DNA of 64,000 bases from Edaphobacter flagellatus (GTDB taxonomy: Bacteria > Acidobacteriota > Terriglobia > Terriglobales > Acidobacteriaceae). Of this stretch, positions 32,917 to 45,559 are shown one piece after another. How positions within the stretch are numbered: the first letter of the stretch is position 1; each line of letters begins with the position of its first letter. The notes under the pieces were generated by a model that saw only the letters and a list, made by a program, of their open reading frames with translations, searched no databases and was not told the DNA's origin. The stretch spans positions 3,577,501 to 3,641,500 of the forward strand of contig NZ_CP073697.1 in the NCBI RefSeq assembly GCF_025264665.1. Reading direction: 5' to 3'. The translations under genes were made by a program, and so were the position numbers.

Positions 32917-34965
32917 CTATTTTATGGCGTCCGGGCGGAAGAAAGCTTCCACATCGGTGATCTCTTCAGTCAGGCGATATGGCGGAAGACTGTCGAGGAA
33001 GATGCGTCCATATCGCTGACGGCGCACACGAGGATCGAGCAGCATCAACACGCCGCGATCTCCAAGCGAGCGAATGAGGCGTCCAAAGCCCTGTTTCAGC
33101 GTGATTACAGCATTCGGTACCTGATAGTCGAAGAAAGGCTTGCCGCCATTCTCTTCGATGGCTCGCATACGTGCTTCGACGATGGGATCAGTGGGGACGG
33201 CGAAAGGGAGGCGGTCGATGATGACGCAGCTTAGCTGCTCGCCTTGCACGTCGACTCCCTGCCAAAAGCTGGATGTGCCGAAGAGCACAGCATTCGGCGT
33301 CTCGCGGAACTGTTGAACGAGAACGTGGCGCGGAGCTGTGCCGTGCAGCAGCAATGGATACGGCAGCTCCTGGCACATGCGCTCGTAGATGGTGCGCATC
33401 TGTGTGTAGCTGGTGAAGAGGCAGAAAGCACGTCCCTGCGATATCTCAAGTACGCGGCGGATGCGTTCGGCGGCGCGATCGGTGAAGTCAGGCTCGCGTG
33501 GATCGGGCATCGTGGGCGGCAGATAGAGCAGCGCCTGTCGTTCGTACTGGAAGTGCGATGGAACAATTAACTCTCGCGCTGGGTTCAGCCCCAGCCGCTT
33601 GCGAATGTGCTCGAAGCCCCCGGAGACGGTGAGCGTCGCCGAGGTGAGGATGACGCTGGAGTAGTTCGCGAAGAGCGTCGTTGCAAGTAGCTCCGAGACA
33701 TCAATCGGAGTTGCCTGCAGGTGCGTGTTGAGGGCATGACCGTGGCTACGCGCCAGGTTGCGTACTCCGCCGAGAGCGCGGCGTTCGATCCAGAAGACGG
33801 TGTTGTGATCGGTGGATTCGAGCAGGAAGTTGAGGTGCGAGCGAATGTCTGCTGTGCGCTTACGCAGACCCTGCGACTCCTCGACATTTTTCACGCGCTC
33901 CAGTTCACCTTCAAGCCGTGTGAGGGCGTTGAGCGTGGCCGTGTAGTAGTCGCCGCTCTCTTCGAGGAAGTCGGCACGGTTGAGGAACGGCATACGACCT
34001 GCACCGCTGGTTTCACCTGGCAGCGCGCCGAAGAACATGCGCGAGCGATTCTGCAGCGTAGAGCAGGCGCTTTCGATGGCCGAGGTCGAAGCCTGCCTGG
34101 CGCGCAGCATCATCTCGGTGTCGCGAACAAGTTCATCGATGCGCGAGGTGCTGAGGCCGATGCCGAAGTAGTTTGAGGCCACCTCTTCGAGCTCGTGTGC
34201 CTCATCGAAGATCACCGCTGCGGCTTCGGGCAGGATGCCTGCGTCTGGCGCGTTTCCCGCCTGCTGCTTGATGCTGAGATCGGCAAAGAAGAGGTGGTGA
34301 TTGACGATGACGATCTCGCTCTCGAGCGCCTTGCGCCGCATGGCAGTAATGAAGCAGCGCTCCCAGTCAGGGCAGCTCTGGCCGAGGCAGGCCTCGGTGC
34401 GGGCGTCGAGCTTGGGCCACAGCGCGGAGGTTTCGGGCAGAGCGTCGATCTCTGCTCGGTCGCCTGTCTCGGTCGTCTTCTCCCAAGCAGCGATGTGATG
34501 GAACTGCTCGATTTCCTCGAGGCCGTTGAGCAGCGGATTGTCGCGCAGAGCGTAGAGTTTATGGCGGCAGAGATAGTTGCCGCGGCCTTTCATGTAGCAG
34601 ACCTTCAGCGGTCCGAGCAATGATTCGAGGAACGGAATGTCCTTGAAGTAGAGCTGTTCCTGAAGATTTTTCGTGCCGGTCGAGACGATGATGCGCTGCT
34701 GCTGGTCGCGCGCTTTTCTGAGTGCGGGCAGAAGATAGGCGAGCGTCTTGCCGGTTCCTGTACCTGCTTCGACGATAAGGTGGCGCTTGTCTTTGAAGGC
34801 CTGTTCGACGGCGCGCGCCATCTCGTACTGGCCTTTGCGGTGCTCGAAGTTGAGTGAGGAGCGAGAGAGAATGCCGCCTGGCGCGAAGAAGTCGTGTAGC
34901 GACGGCAGGCGCTCTCCGGGCTCGAGCGGCGGGGGCTGCATCGTGATGGGCGTGGTTGCAGACAC
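32917..34965 (-). CDS. dinG: DinG/XPD-type ATP-dependent DNA helicase
   Basis: A superfamily 2 helicase of 682 residues, started at GTG 34965. Walker A is VEAGTGTGKTLAYLLPAL and the DEAH box is VIFDEAHELEEVASNYFG. Between them, four cysteines of an XPD-type iron-sulfur domain are visible (VCYMKGRGNYLCRHK and CLGQSCPDWERCF). HD2 motifs include SATLTVSGGFEHI, FGTSSFWQGVDVQGEQL and QGFGRLIRSLGDRGVL. DinG-like enzymes unwind 5' to 3' and resolve R-loops and stalled forks. It is divergent from der, with TATAAT at 35000-35005 in the 124-base gap. It heads a minus-strand set with the membrane protein, queD and queE. Confidence 0.93.
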   Translation of the reverse strand: MSATTPITMQPPPLEPGERLPSLHDFFAPGGILSRSSLNFEHRKGQYEMARAVEQAFKDKRHLIVEAGTGTGKTLAYLLPALRKARDQQQRIIVSTGTKNLQEQLYFKDIPFLESLLGPLKVCYMKGRGNYLCRHKLYALRDNPLLNGLEEIEQFHHIAAWEKTTETGDRAEIDALPETSALWPKLDARTEACLGQSCPDWERCFITAMRRKALESEIVIVNHHLFFADLSIKQQAGNAPDAGILPEAAAVIFDEAHELEEVASNYFGIGLSTSRIDELVRDTEMMLRARQASTSAIESACSTLQNRSRMFFGALPGETSGAGRMPFLNRADFLEESGDYYTATLNALTRLEGELERVKNVEESQGLRKRTADIRSHLNFLLESTDHNTVFWIERRALGGVRNLARSHGHALNTHLQATPIDVSELLATTLFANYSSVILTSATLTVSGGFEHIRKRLGLNPARELIVPSHFQYERQALLYLPPTMPDPREPDFTDRAAERIRRVLEISQGRAFCLFTSYTQMRTIYERMCQELPYPLLLHGTAPRHVLVQQFRETPNAVLFGTSSFWQGVDVQGEQLSCVIIDRLPFAVPTDPIVEARMRAIEENGGKPFFDYQVPNAVITLKQGFGRLIRSLGDRGVLMLLDPRVRRQRYGRIFLDSLPPYRLTEEITDVEAFFRPDAIK

Positions 34966-35089
34966 AGGGGCGAAGAAGCGGCAAAGACTCTCTAGTTTCT
35001 ATAATAGACAGATTGTTGGCTGCCACGTCCTAAGTGGCGATTTTGGAATGGCCTCGCCTGCGAACGGGTGAGGGGAAAGCTGGACTGCG

Positions 35090-36865
35090 GTGGCGAAAGA
35101 GAATCAGAAGCGGCTAGGAAAGAAGCACCGGCAGGCCAGCACGCGGCCAAAGAAGGGGCGTGCCCAGAAGTCCACAGCGACAACCGGCGCAGTTGCTCCG
35201 AAGACGCGCAAGCAGCTGTCGGCGAAGAAGATTGCGGCGGAGAAGCTGAAGCGGCTGCCGAAGCGTTCGCCTGAGCGCGAGGCTCGCGTAATTCTACGCG
35301 GCGATGAACGGCGTCCGGTTTCGCGGGCAAAGGCAGCGACACCAGAGGTGGCAGATGAGCAGCGCGACTGGCGCGAGGCGGAGCTTGAGGCGACGCGCTA
35401 CTCGACGGAAAGAGCTCGCGAGAAGGAAGAAACACTGGATGAGAAGGTTCCGCTGATTGCCATCTGCGGGAGGCCAAATGTCGGCAAATCGACACTGTTC
35501 AACCGGCTGACCGGCTCACGCCGATCGATCGTGGGCGATGAACCGGGCATTACGCGCGATCGCATCTACGGCGAGATTGAATGGGCTGGGCGTGACGTGC
35601 GCGTGGTCGATACAGGCGGTGTGATTCCTGATGATGAAGCGCTGATTCCGAGCGAGATCTTTCGTCAGGCACAGGTTGCGCTGGAAGAGGCCGATGCGAT
35701 TGTGATGGTTGTCGATGGAAGGACCGAGATTGCGGCTCCCGACATCGAGTTGTCGCGGCTGCTGTTGCGTGGCGGCAAGCCGCTTTTTCTCGCCGTAAAC
35801 AAGATGGATTCGGCGGAGCTGCTTGCGGGGGCGGAGAACTTTCGCGCTCTTGGCTTTCGCAATGTTCTACCGATCTCAGCAGAGCATGGAACCGGTATCG
35901 GCGATCTGCTGGACGAGGTCTTTGCGGCGCTTCCTCCAGAGACGGTTGCTGACGAGCCGAGCGAGGTGATGCTAACGGCCGATGACGAAATAGCCGAGGA
36001 CGAAGATGGGCCTCAGCCGCTGCTGCGCACGCATGGCGAGTATCTGCAGCTGGAGACGAAGGTCGCGATCATCGGGCGGCCGAATGTAGGAAAATCGACG
36101 CTGCTGAATGCGCTGACAGGGACGAAGCGCGCGATTGTGTCACCCATCGCGGGTACGACGCGAGATGCGGTGGACGAGGTGGTGGAGCGTGACGGGCATC
36201 TGTTTCGGTTTGTCGATACGGCGGGTATTCGCCGGAAAGGCAAGACGAAGTTGATGGCCGAAAAACTTTCCGTGGTGATGGCCAGGAAGCACCTGGAGGC
36301 GGCGGATGTTTCGCTGCTGGTGATCGATGCCGTTGAGGGTGTGACGGCTCTGGATGCGAATATCGGCGGATATGCGCATGAGAGCGGGCGCAGCGTGATT
36401 ATCGTGGTCAATAAGTGGGATGCGGTGACAACGAATCGCACGAACGGCAAGCCCCCTGCGGATAAAAAGATTTACGAAGAGCAGGTGCGCGATTCGCTGA
36501 AGTTTCTGGATTACGCTCCGCTGGTCTTCATCTCGGCGATGGAGAACAGGGGTGTCGATCAGGTGTTCAAAAAGGTGGAGCTGGTGGCGCGCGAACGGCG
36601 GAAGCGCGTCTCGACGGGAAACATGAACCGTTTTCTGGATACGGTGGACTTCCAGAAAGCATCGGTCCCGATGTCGAAGCGGGTCCGCGTCTACTACATG
36701 ACGCAGGCAGCGGTGGCTCCTCCGACATTTGTGCTGTTCACGGACAAGGACGTGAAGCTGCACTTCAGCTTCGAGCGGTTTCTGGCGAACCAGATACGGG
36801 AGAAGTTCGGATTTATTGGCTCGCCGATCTGGTTCAAGGTGAAGGCGCGGAACAAGAAGGGGTGA
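35090..36865 (+). CDS. der: Ribosome-biogenesis GTPase Der with long basic N-terminal extension
   Basis: Der has two tandem GTPase domains and a KH-like domain and is needed for 50S maturation. The P-loops are GRPNVGKSTLFNRLTG (from residue 127) and GRPNVGKSTLLNALTG (near 331), with DTGGV / DTAGI, NKMD and NKWD as the other G motifs. The C-terminal KH-like domain ends WFKVKARNKKG. Der normally begins almost directly at the first G1 region, yet here about 119 residues precede it. They are rich in Lys, Arg, Ala and Glu (KRLGKKHRQASTRPKKGRAQ at the start) and probably disordered or helical. The start used is GTG 35090; no closer convincing start is visible before the GTPase domain. Confidence 0.92.
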   Translation: MAKENQKRLGKKHRQASTRPKKGRAQKSTATTGAVAPKTRKQLSAKKIAAEKLKRLPKRSPEREARVILRGDERRPVSRAKAATPEVADEQRDWREAELEATRYSTERAREKEETLDEKVPLIAICGRPNVGKSTLFNRLTGSRRSIVGDEPGITRDRIYGEIEWAGRDVRVVDTGGVIPDDEALIPSEIFRQAQVALEEADAIVMVVDGRTEIAAPDIELSRLLLRGGKPLFLAVNKMDSAELLAGAENFRALGFRNVLPISAEHGTGIGDLLDEVFAALPPETVADEPSEVMLTADDEIAEDEDGPQPLLRTHGEYLQLETKVAIIGRPNVGKSTLLNALTGTKRAIVSPIAGTTRDAVDEVVERDGHLFRFVDTAGIRRKGKTKLMAEKLSVVMARKHLEAADVSLLVIDAVEGVTALDANIGGYAHESGRSVIIVVNKWDAVTTNRTNGKPPADKKIYEEQVRDSLKFLDYAPLVFISAMENRGVDQVFKKVELVARERRKRVSTGNMNRFLDTVDFQKASVPMSKRVRVYYMTQAAVAPPTFVLFTDKDVKLHFSFERFLANQIREKFGFIGSPIWFKVKARNKKG

Positions 36866-37099
36866 GCCCCTCCGGTCGAATTTTTGCAAAGTATTCGAAA
36901 GAAAAGGGATATTGGAATGGTTACCTGCGCGGCAGCGCAAAAAGTTACCTTGCTGCCGGAGGAACGGAAGGAGACCGGATTTCTGTTGCGTGCAGGGCCT
37001 CCGCAAGGAAATGCGGAGATTCCTTGGCTATGGGCGGAGCCGCGTTGCTTGGAATGACGGCTTTGAAGAGCGTTTGCAAAATAAGGGCTATTCCTGTCG
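36866..37099 (+). other. Non-coding stretch after der
   Basis: I see no convincing gene in these bases. A weak 7-bp hairpin (CTCCGCA at 36999-37005 with TGCGGAG at 37012-37018) could mark the end of the der transcript but lacks a T tract. Confidence 0.5.
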
Positions 37100-37128
37100 T
37101 TGACTTCGCCCTCGAATATTGCTATTTT
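37100..37128 (+). promoter_or_regulatory. Strong promoter candidate for the str operon
   Basis: TTGACT (37100-37105), a 17-base spacer and TATTTT (37123-37128) make a good housekeeping promoter, with A/T-rich sequence after it. Transcription would begin near 37135, about 500 bases before rpsL. Confidence 0.65.
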
Positions 37129-37134
37129 TATACA

Positions 37135-37631
37135 GTTCCGTGAGTATCCGGACCGGGCTGTAGCGACCGAGAGGGAGCCAGGCTCGGCAAGGGCAGAGAA
37201 AAGCCCAGCGAGCAGAGGATTTTCATCCGTTTTATCGGGTGATGATCGCAAAGTTGCGTTACACTGGATACAAGTGAAAGAGAACCGCAGTGCAGCCCGA
37301 GCAATCGGGAGGCGGAAGTCTGCGGCCCATCGAATACGAGTCTGCGACACCCTCCACCTTGGATGGGCTATGTGGACCGGAACAGCGAAACGGAGTTGAG
37401 CGGGTTGAAAGTCGGCTTTCGAGCAGGCGACCCCTAGAGACTCAGCCACCGTCGACTGTTTTCGTCTGGTTGTACAGGGTTGTACGAGGTTTTTACAGAC
37501 GCGAAGCAGGATTGAACTTCGCTTGGAGGCGCAATGTGCGTCCCCACTTTTGCGCGTGTATGGCAAAAGCGAAGCCTGAATCCTTCTGTGCGCCTGACAA
37601 AAGTTAGGTTTAGCAACGCCAAGGAGTTCGA
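37135..37631 (+). ncRNA. Candidate long structured 5' leader of the rpsL operon
   Basis: About 500 bases separate the promoter candidate from rpsL, with no credible gene. Several stems can be drawn: CCGAG/CTCGG and GGGC/GCCC near 37170-37210. A nested element has CCGCAG (37285-37290) pairing with CTGCGG (37320-37325) around a CCCGA-GCAA-TCGGG hairpin (37296-37309, GNRA tetraloop). A tandem GGTTGTAC repeat lies near 37470-37490, and a short CCT/AGG hairpin sits just before the ribosome site. It may control S12/S7 synthesis or contain an independent RNA. It matches no riboswitch that I recognise. Confidence 0.4.
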
Positions 37632-38015
37632 GTGCCTACGTTTCATCAGCTCGTCAAGCAGGGCCGCACGCCCACTCGCTACAAGACTGCAAGCCCCGCG
37701 CTGCAGGGTTCGCCGCAGCGTCGCGGCGTCTGCACCCGCGTCTACACCCAGACGCCGAAGAAGCCGAACTCGGCGCTCCGTAAGGTCGCCCGCGTTCGCC
37801 TGACCAACGGCATCGAAGTGACGACCTACATTCCGGGTATTGGCCACAACCTGCAGGAGCACTCGATCGTGCTGATTCGCGGCGGCCGTGTGAAGGATCT
37901 GCCGGGTGTCCGTTATCACGTTGTGCGCGGCACGCTCGACTCGGTCGGAGTGGCCAACCGTAAGCAGAGCCGCTCGAAGTACGGCGCGAAGCGTCCGAAG
38001 GCTGCTGCCAAGTAA
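37632..38015 (+). CDS. rpsL: 30S ribosomal protein S12
   Basis: S12 sits at the decoding centre and controls tRNA selection accuracy. The 127-residue protein starts at GTG 37632 with AAGGAG five bases upstream. The conserved loop [17 protein letters not shown] (Lys43-Lys44) and [17 protein letters not shown] are intact. Lysines at the sites whose mutation gives streptomycin resistance are wild type, so no rpsL-based resistance is predicted. First gene of the str operon (rpsL-rpsG-fusA-tuf). Confidence 0.98.
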   Translation: MPTFHQLVKQGRTPTRYKTASPALQGSPQRRGVCTRVYTQTPKKPNSALRKVARVRLTNGIEVTTYIPGIGHNLQEHSIVLIRGGRVKDLPGVRYHVVRGTLDSVGVANRKQSRSKYGAKRPKAAAK

Positions 38016-38085
38016 ACGAAGTTTTTAGCAATCAAGCCCAGCTCGTGAGAAGTCACCGCGCTGGGGGAAGAAGAGAGAAGAAGGA

Positions 38086-38556
38086 ATGCCGAGAAAAGGT
38101 TATATCGCAAAGCGTGAGGTTGCTCCGGATCCGGTGTACGGATCGACCCTGGTGACGAAGTTCGTCAACTCGATGATGTGGGGCGGTAAGAAGTCGACTG
38201 CGCAAGGGATTTTCTATGAGTCAATGAAAAACCTTGAGCAGAAGGGTGGAGACGAGGCCCTGAAGCTGTTCAAGAAGGCTGTCGAGAATGTGAAGCCTCT
38301 GCTCGAAGTGAAGAGCCGCCGCGTTGGCGGTGCGAACTACCAGGTGCCGATCGAGGTCAACCCCGAGCGTCGCACTTCGCTGGCGATTCGTTGGTTGGTG
38401 ACCTACGGTCGCGCTCGTGGCGAAAAGGGCATGGTCGAGAAGCTTACTGCTGAGTTGCTGGATGCGGCCAATGGCCGTGGCGCTGCGATGAAAAAGAAGG
38501 AAGACGTTCACCGCATGGCTGAAGCGAACAAGGCTTTCGCGCATTATCGCTGGTAA
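38086..38556 (+). CDS. rpsG: 30S ribosomal protein S7
   Basis: S7 nucleates assembly of the 30S head by binding the 3' domain of 16S rRNA. The 156-residue product has [53 protein letters not shown] and the C-terminal [16 protein letters not shown], all normal. It follows rpsL after a 70-base gap. In E. coli S7 represses its own operon by binding the rpsL-rpsG gap; I see no strong stem there. Confidence 0.98.
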   Translation: MPRKGYIAKREVAPDPVYGSTLVTKFVNSMMWGGKKSTAQGIFYESMKNLEQKGGDEALKLFKKAVENVKPLLEVKSRRVGGANYQVPIEVNPERRTSLAIRWLVTYGRARGEKGMVEKLTAELLDAANGRGAAMKKKEDVHRMAEANKAFAHYRW

Positions 38557-38635
38557 TCGCTTCTTTGCTGAAGTTTGGATTTTAGTTTCAACGTAGTTTG
38601 AACCGCGGGTTCTTCCCGCAGATGAGAGACGGATC

Positions 38636-40723
<2,088 letters not shown>

Positions 40724-40776
40724 TGAGTCATTCACTGACGCAGTTTTGAAGAAGTTCAAGGAAGACGGAGAGAGCA

Positions 40777-41964
<1,188 letters not shown>

Positions 41965-41970
41965 CGAGAG

Positions 41971-41994
41971 CGCCGCCTGTTTCAGCAGGCGGCG
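41971..41994 (+). terminator. GC-rich hairpin after tuf
   Basis: CGCCGCCTG (41971-41979) pairs with CAGGCGGCG (41986-41994) across a 6-base loop, 6 bases after the tuf stop and 40 bases before rpsJ. No T tract follows. It may be a partial terminator, an mRNA processing site or the S10-operon leader structure. Confidence 0.5.
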
Positions 41995-42034
41995 ACTCAA
42001 ACAAGTTCTTTGCGCACAGAAAAGAGAGAAGACG

Positions 42035-42352
42035 ATGGCAGGACAGAGAATCAGGATTCGCTTGAAGGCTTATGACTACCGCGTACTCGACACCTCCACC
42101 GGTGAGATCGTCGAGACGGCAAAGCGCACGGGCGCACAGGTTGCAGGGCCGATTCCGCTGCCGACGATGAAGAATAAGTATTGCGTTCTTCGTTCGCCCC
42201 ATGTCGACAAGAAGTCGCGTGAGGCTTTCGAGATTCGTACGCACAAGCGCCTGATCGATATCCTTGAGCCCACGCAGCAGACGGTGGACGCTCTGATGAA
42301 GCTCGATCTCCCCGCAGGTGTGGACGTCGAGATCAAGACGGTTCAGAAGTAA
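42035..42352 (+). CDS. rpsJ: 30S ribosomal protein S10
   Basis: S10 is part of the 30S head and also pairs with NusB in antitermination. The 105-residue product has [40 protein letters not shown] and [20 protein letters not shown], the last containing the conserved loop. It opens the S10 operon 70 bases after tuf. NusB, its partner, is encoded at 25470-25892. Confidence 0.98.
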   Translation: MAGQRIRIRLKAYDYRVLDTSTGEIVETAKRTGAQVAGPIPLPTMKNKYCVLRSPHVDKKSREAFEIRTHKRLIDILEPTQQTVDALMKLDLPAGVDVEIKTVQK

Positions 42353-42454
42353 CCGGATTTGGCCTGAAGAGTAAAAGTTTAGGGCTGTGGATTTTGAAGG
42401 GTAGTACCTACAGTGCGTGGCTGAAGCAACGCATGATGAGGAAAGGAAAGAAAG

Positions 42455-43198
42455 ATGTCAGTCAACGGAATTCTCGGCAAGAAGGTCGGCATGACGCAGG
42501 TGTTTGACGATAAGGGTGAGGTTCACCCCGTCACGGTGCTCAAGGCCGGTCCCTGCGTTATAACGCAGCTCAAAACGCTGGCTAAGGACGGCTATGATGC
42601 CGCTCAGATCGGCTACGTCGACTTCGTAAAGGCTTCGAAGGTAAACAAGGCCATGACCGGCCACTTCGCCAAGTCAAATGTTCCTCCGGTCCGCGTTCTC
42701 AAGGAAGTTGCTGTTGAGGCTCCTGCTGCGGCGAAGGAAGGCGAGGAATCGAACGGAGCGCTCAAGGCTGGCGACCGCATTCTGGTCGACATCTTTTCCG
42801 ACGAGAAGTTTGTCGACATTATCGGCACCTCAAAGGGCCGTGGTTTTGCCGGCGTCATCCGCCGTCATGCTTTCGGTGGTGGCCCCAAGTCGCACGGTCA
42901 CATGTTCCAGGTGCAGGGCTCGATCGGTGCATCGTCGTTTCCTTCGCGTGTCTTTCCTGGCCAACGCATGCCCGGCCATATGGGACACGATCAGGTGACG
43001 GTCCGTAACCTCCGCATCCGGGGTATTGATCTGGACGAGAACCTGCTGTTGGTCGAGGGTGCAGTTCCTGGACCGCGTGACGGATATGTTTTGATCTCGA
43101 AGGCCAAGGCTCCGCCGCGCGAGCGTCGTGGTTTTGCCGGTGAAGCGACGAAGGACGCTCTGAAGGCTTCGAAGAAGGCTTCGGCCAAGAAGAAGTAG
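42455..43198 (+). CDS. rplC: 50S ribosomal protein L3, with an inserted acidic segment
   Basis: L3 binds near the peptidyl-transferase centre. The protein begins GILGKKVGMTQVFDDKGE and contains SKGRGFAGVIRRHAFGGGPK, SHGHMFQVQGSIGASSFPSR, FPGQRMPGHMGHDQVTVRNL and the late VEGAVPGPRDGYVLI. At 247 residues it is longer than the usual 205-215. The extra length comes from an Ala/Glu-rich insertion near residues 88-105 (EAPAAAKEGEESNGALKAG) and a Lys/Ala-rich C-terminal tail. It follows rpsJ after 102 bases. Confidence 0.97.
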   Translation: MSVNGILGKKVGMTQVFDDKGEVHPVTVLKAGPCVITQLKTLAKDGYDAAQIGYVDFVKASKVNKAMTGHFAKSNVPPVRVLKEVAVEAPAAAKEGEESNGALKAGDRILVDIFSDEKFVDIIGTSKGRGFAGVIRRHAFGGGPKSHGHMFQVQGSIGASSFPSRVFPGQRMPGHMGHDQVTVRNLRIRGIDLDENLLLVEGAVPGPRDGYVLISKAKAPPRERRGFAGEATKDALKASKKASAKKK

Positions 43199-43320
43199 GT
43201 GGTAAGCAGGCAGCATGAAGTAAGCAACAAACTCTGCTCGGAGAACAGACCGGTAAAAGCAGAGAAACAACGTTAGGGCGCGCCGCATCGATGGCCGCAC
43301 AGAAAGAGAACTGAAGGACG

Positions 43321-43986
43321 ATGGCAAACATCAATGTAGTCAATCTCGGTGGATCGAAGGTCGGTGAGTTTGAACTCGCTGACTCCGTCTTCGCCGGCGA
43401 GGTGAACGACGCTCTCCTGTGGGAGGCCGTGAAGCACTATCGCGCTGCTCTCCGTCAGGGAACGGCAGCGACCAAGAACAAGAAGCTGGTCTCAGGCGCA
43501 GGCAAGAAGCTCTGGAAGCAGAAGGGAACGGGCCGCGCTCGCGTGGGTTCGATCCGCACTCCTCTCTGGCGTGGCGGCGGTACGGTTCACGGACCCCAGC
43601 CCCGTAGCTACGAGTACGCCTTCCCGCAGAAGAAGCTGATGGGCGCGCTACGTTCAGCGATTGCTGCCAAGATCCAGGACGGCAAGTTCACTGTTGTCGA
43701 TTCGTTCTCGGTTCCCGAGGCCAAGACCAAGCTTTATCGCCAGGCCCTCGACAAGCTGGAGGCGGGCAAGACGACTCTTCTGGTGGAGACCAGCAAGAAG
43801 CTCGACGAGAAGCTCTATCTTGGTTCGCGCAACCTGGCCGGTGTTGAGCTCGTGCTCAGTTCCGAGGTTCACCCCTATGATCTTCTCCGTTATGAGCACG
43901 CCGTCTTTTCGAAGGATGCGATCGAGGCTCTGCAGGAGACGCTCAAGAAGTACGTTTCCAAGCGCAAGCAGAAGGAGGTCGCGTAA
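43321..43986 (+). CDS. rplD: 50S ribosomal protein L4
   Basis: L4 lines the exit tunnel and in E. coli represses the S10 operon. The 221-residue product has the tunnel loop KNKKLVSGAGKKLWKQKGTG, then RARVGSIRTPLWRGGGTVHGP and PRSYEYAFPQKKL, and the C-terminal Rossmann-like half. Its stop overlaps the rplW start by one base (TAATG), so they are coupled. The lead distance from rplC is 122 bases. Confidence 0.98.
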   Translation: MANINVVNLGGSKVGEFELADSVFAGEVNDALLWEAVKHYRAALRQGTAATKNKKLVSGAGKKLWKQKGTGRARVGSIRTPLWRGGGTVHGPQPRSYEYAFPQKKLMGALRSAIAAKIQDGKFTVVDSFSVPEAKTKLYRQALDKLEAGKTTLLVETSKKLDEKLYLGSRNLAGVELVLSSEVHPYDLLRYEHAVFSKDAIEALQETLKKYVSKRKQKEVA

Positions 43987-44279
43987 TGCCGACCCTGTAC
44001 ACCGTCATTCGCCGTCCCTTGATCACCGAAAAGGGCATGGGCGTGAAGGAAACCCAGAATACCCTCGTTTTCGAGGTTGCCGAGAAGGCCACCAAGACTG
44101 AGGTCAAGCAGGCCGTGGAGGCTCTCTTCAAGGTGAAGGTTTCCGCTGTCCGCACAGCAAACGTCGAAGGCAAGGAGCGTCGCCGTGGCCGTTATGCCGG
44201 CTACCGCCCCGACTGGAAGAAGGCTTATGTTCGCCTGAAGGAAGGCGAAAAGATGCCGGAGTATCTCGACAGCCTGTAA
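43986..44279 (+). CDS. rplW: 50S ribosomal protein L23
   Basis: L23 surrounds the exit tunnel and docks SRP and trigger factor. The 97-residue protein has YTVIRRPLITEKGMGVKETQ, FEVAEKATKTEVKQAVEALF and VKVSAVRTANVEGKERRRG. The length is standard. Its start codon shares a base with the rplD stop. Confidence 0.98.
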   Translation: MPTLYTVIRRPLITEKGMGVKETQNTLVFEVAEKATKTEVKQAVEALFKVKVSAVRTANVEGKERRRGRYAGYRPDWKKAYVRLKEGEKMPEYLDSL

Positions 44280-44381
44280 GACGCTGTTGGAAGAGAAGCT
44301 GGTTCGCTCAAAGTATGGATCAGCTTGAACATAAAGTTTCGAAGACTAGCTCGGAAGTAAAAGCTAGGAGCAAAGAAGACG

Positions 44382-45206
44382 ATGCCGATCAAATCATTTC
44401 GACCGATTACTCCATCACTCCGCTTCGCAACGAAGCTGGTAAATGATGACCTGACGACGGACAAGCCGCATAAGCCGCTGCTCGCCGTAAAGCAGCGCAC
44501 CGGCGGCCGCAACTCGACGGGCGCGCTGACTATCCGCCACCACGGTGGAGGCCACAAGAAGAAGCTGCGCCTGATTGACTTCAAGCGCGATAAATACGGA
44601 ATCCCGGCCACGGTGACCACGATCGAATACGATCCGAACCGCAGCAGCCGCATCGCGTTGGTCAGCTATGCTGACGGCGAGAAGCGCTACATCCTGCAGC
44701 CCATCGGATTGAAGGTTGGCCAGAAGATCATGAGTGGCCCCGAGGCCGACATTCTGGTTGGCAATGCTCTTCCGCTGAAGAACATTCCGGTTGGTACGAT
44801 CGTGCACAACATCGAGTTGCGTCCTGGCAAGGGCGCGCAGATGGCACGCTCGGCTGGAGCGCAGGTGAACCTGGTTGCCAAGGAAGGCGACTATGCGTTG
44901 CTGAAGCTGCCCTCCGGTGAGACCCGCAAGGTGCTCATTGAGTGCATGGCGACCATTGGACAGGTGGGCAACACCGATCACGAGAACGTGACGATCGGCA
45001 AGGCAGGCCGTAACCGCTGGAAGGGCATTCGTCCGGCGAACCGCGGCGTCTCGATGAACCCGGTCGATCATCCGCATGGCGGTGGTGAGGGTAAGACCTC
45101 GGGCGGACGTCATCCGGTAACGCCGTGGGGCCAGCCAACGCGCGGCTACAAGACACGCAACAACAAGCGGACCGATGTGTTCATCGTCAACCGCCGTACC
45201 AAGTAA
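44382..45206 (+). CDS. rplB: 50S ribosomal protein L2
   Basis: L2 supports peptidyl-transferase activity and subunit association. The 274-residue product shows the usual [40 protein letters not shown], and the conserved C-terminal [20 protein letters not shown] with the functionally important His in HPHGGGEG. A gap of 102 bases separates it from rplW. Confidence 0.98.
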   Translation: MPIKSFRPITPSLRFATKLVNDDLTTDKPHKPLLAVKQRTGGRNSTGALTIRHHGGGHKKKLRLIDFKRDKYGIPATVTTIEYDPNRSSRIALVSYADGEKRYILQPIGLKVGQKIMSGPEADILVGNALPLKNIPVGTIVHNIELRPGKGAQMARSAGAQVNLVAKEGDYALLKLPSGETRKVLIECMATIGQVGNTDHENVTIGKAGRNRWKGIRPANRGVSMNPVDHPHGGGEGKTSGGRHPVTPWGQPTRGYKTRNNKRTDVFIVNRRTK

Positions 45207-45225
45207 AGGATTCGGGAGCTAAGAG

Positions 45226-45510
45226 ATGGCACGTTCTACGAAAAAGGGTCCATTTATTGATGACCACCTCATGACCAAGATTACGGTCATGAACCAGGCG
45301 AACGACAAGAAAGTTCTTCGTACCTGGTCGCGCCGTTCGACGATCCATCCGGACTTCGTCGGCCACACGATTGCCGTGCACAACGGCCGTAAGTTCATCC
45401 CGGTGTATGTGACCGAAAACATGGTCGGTCACAAGCTCGGCGAGTTCGCGGCGACGCGCACCTTCAAGGGCCACTCGGCAAAGACCGAGACTGCGGCAAA
45501 GCCGAAGTAA
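45226..45510 (+). CDS. rpsS: 30S ribosomal protein S19
   Basis: S19 binds the 30S head with S13. The 94-residue product contains [38 protein letters not shown] and [20 protein letters not shown]. It ends with a short Lys/Ala tail. It follows rplB by 19 bases in standard S10-operon order. Confidence 0.98.
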   Translation: MARSTKKGPFIDDHLMTKITVMNQANDKKVLRTWSRRSTIHPDFVGHTIAVHNGRKFIPVYVTENMVGHKLGEFAATRTFKGHSAKTETAAKPK

Positions 45511-45559
45511 GCCAGCCGCAATACACAAGGATTTGTTTAGTTTCTAAGGACTGAAAGTC

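Noticed and set aside
37100..37607. Small open frames in the rpsL leader
   Set aside because: They lack ribosome sites and protein-like composition. The region is better explained as a leader RNA.
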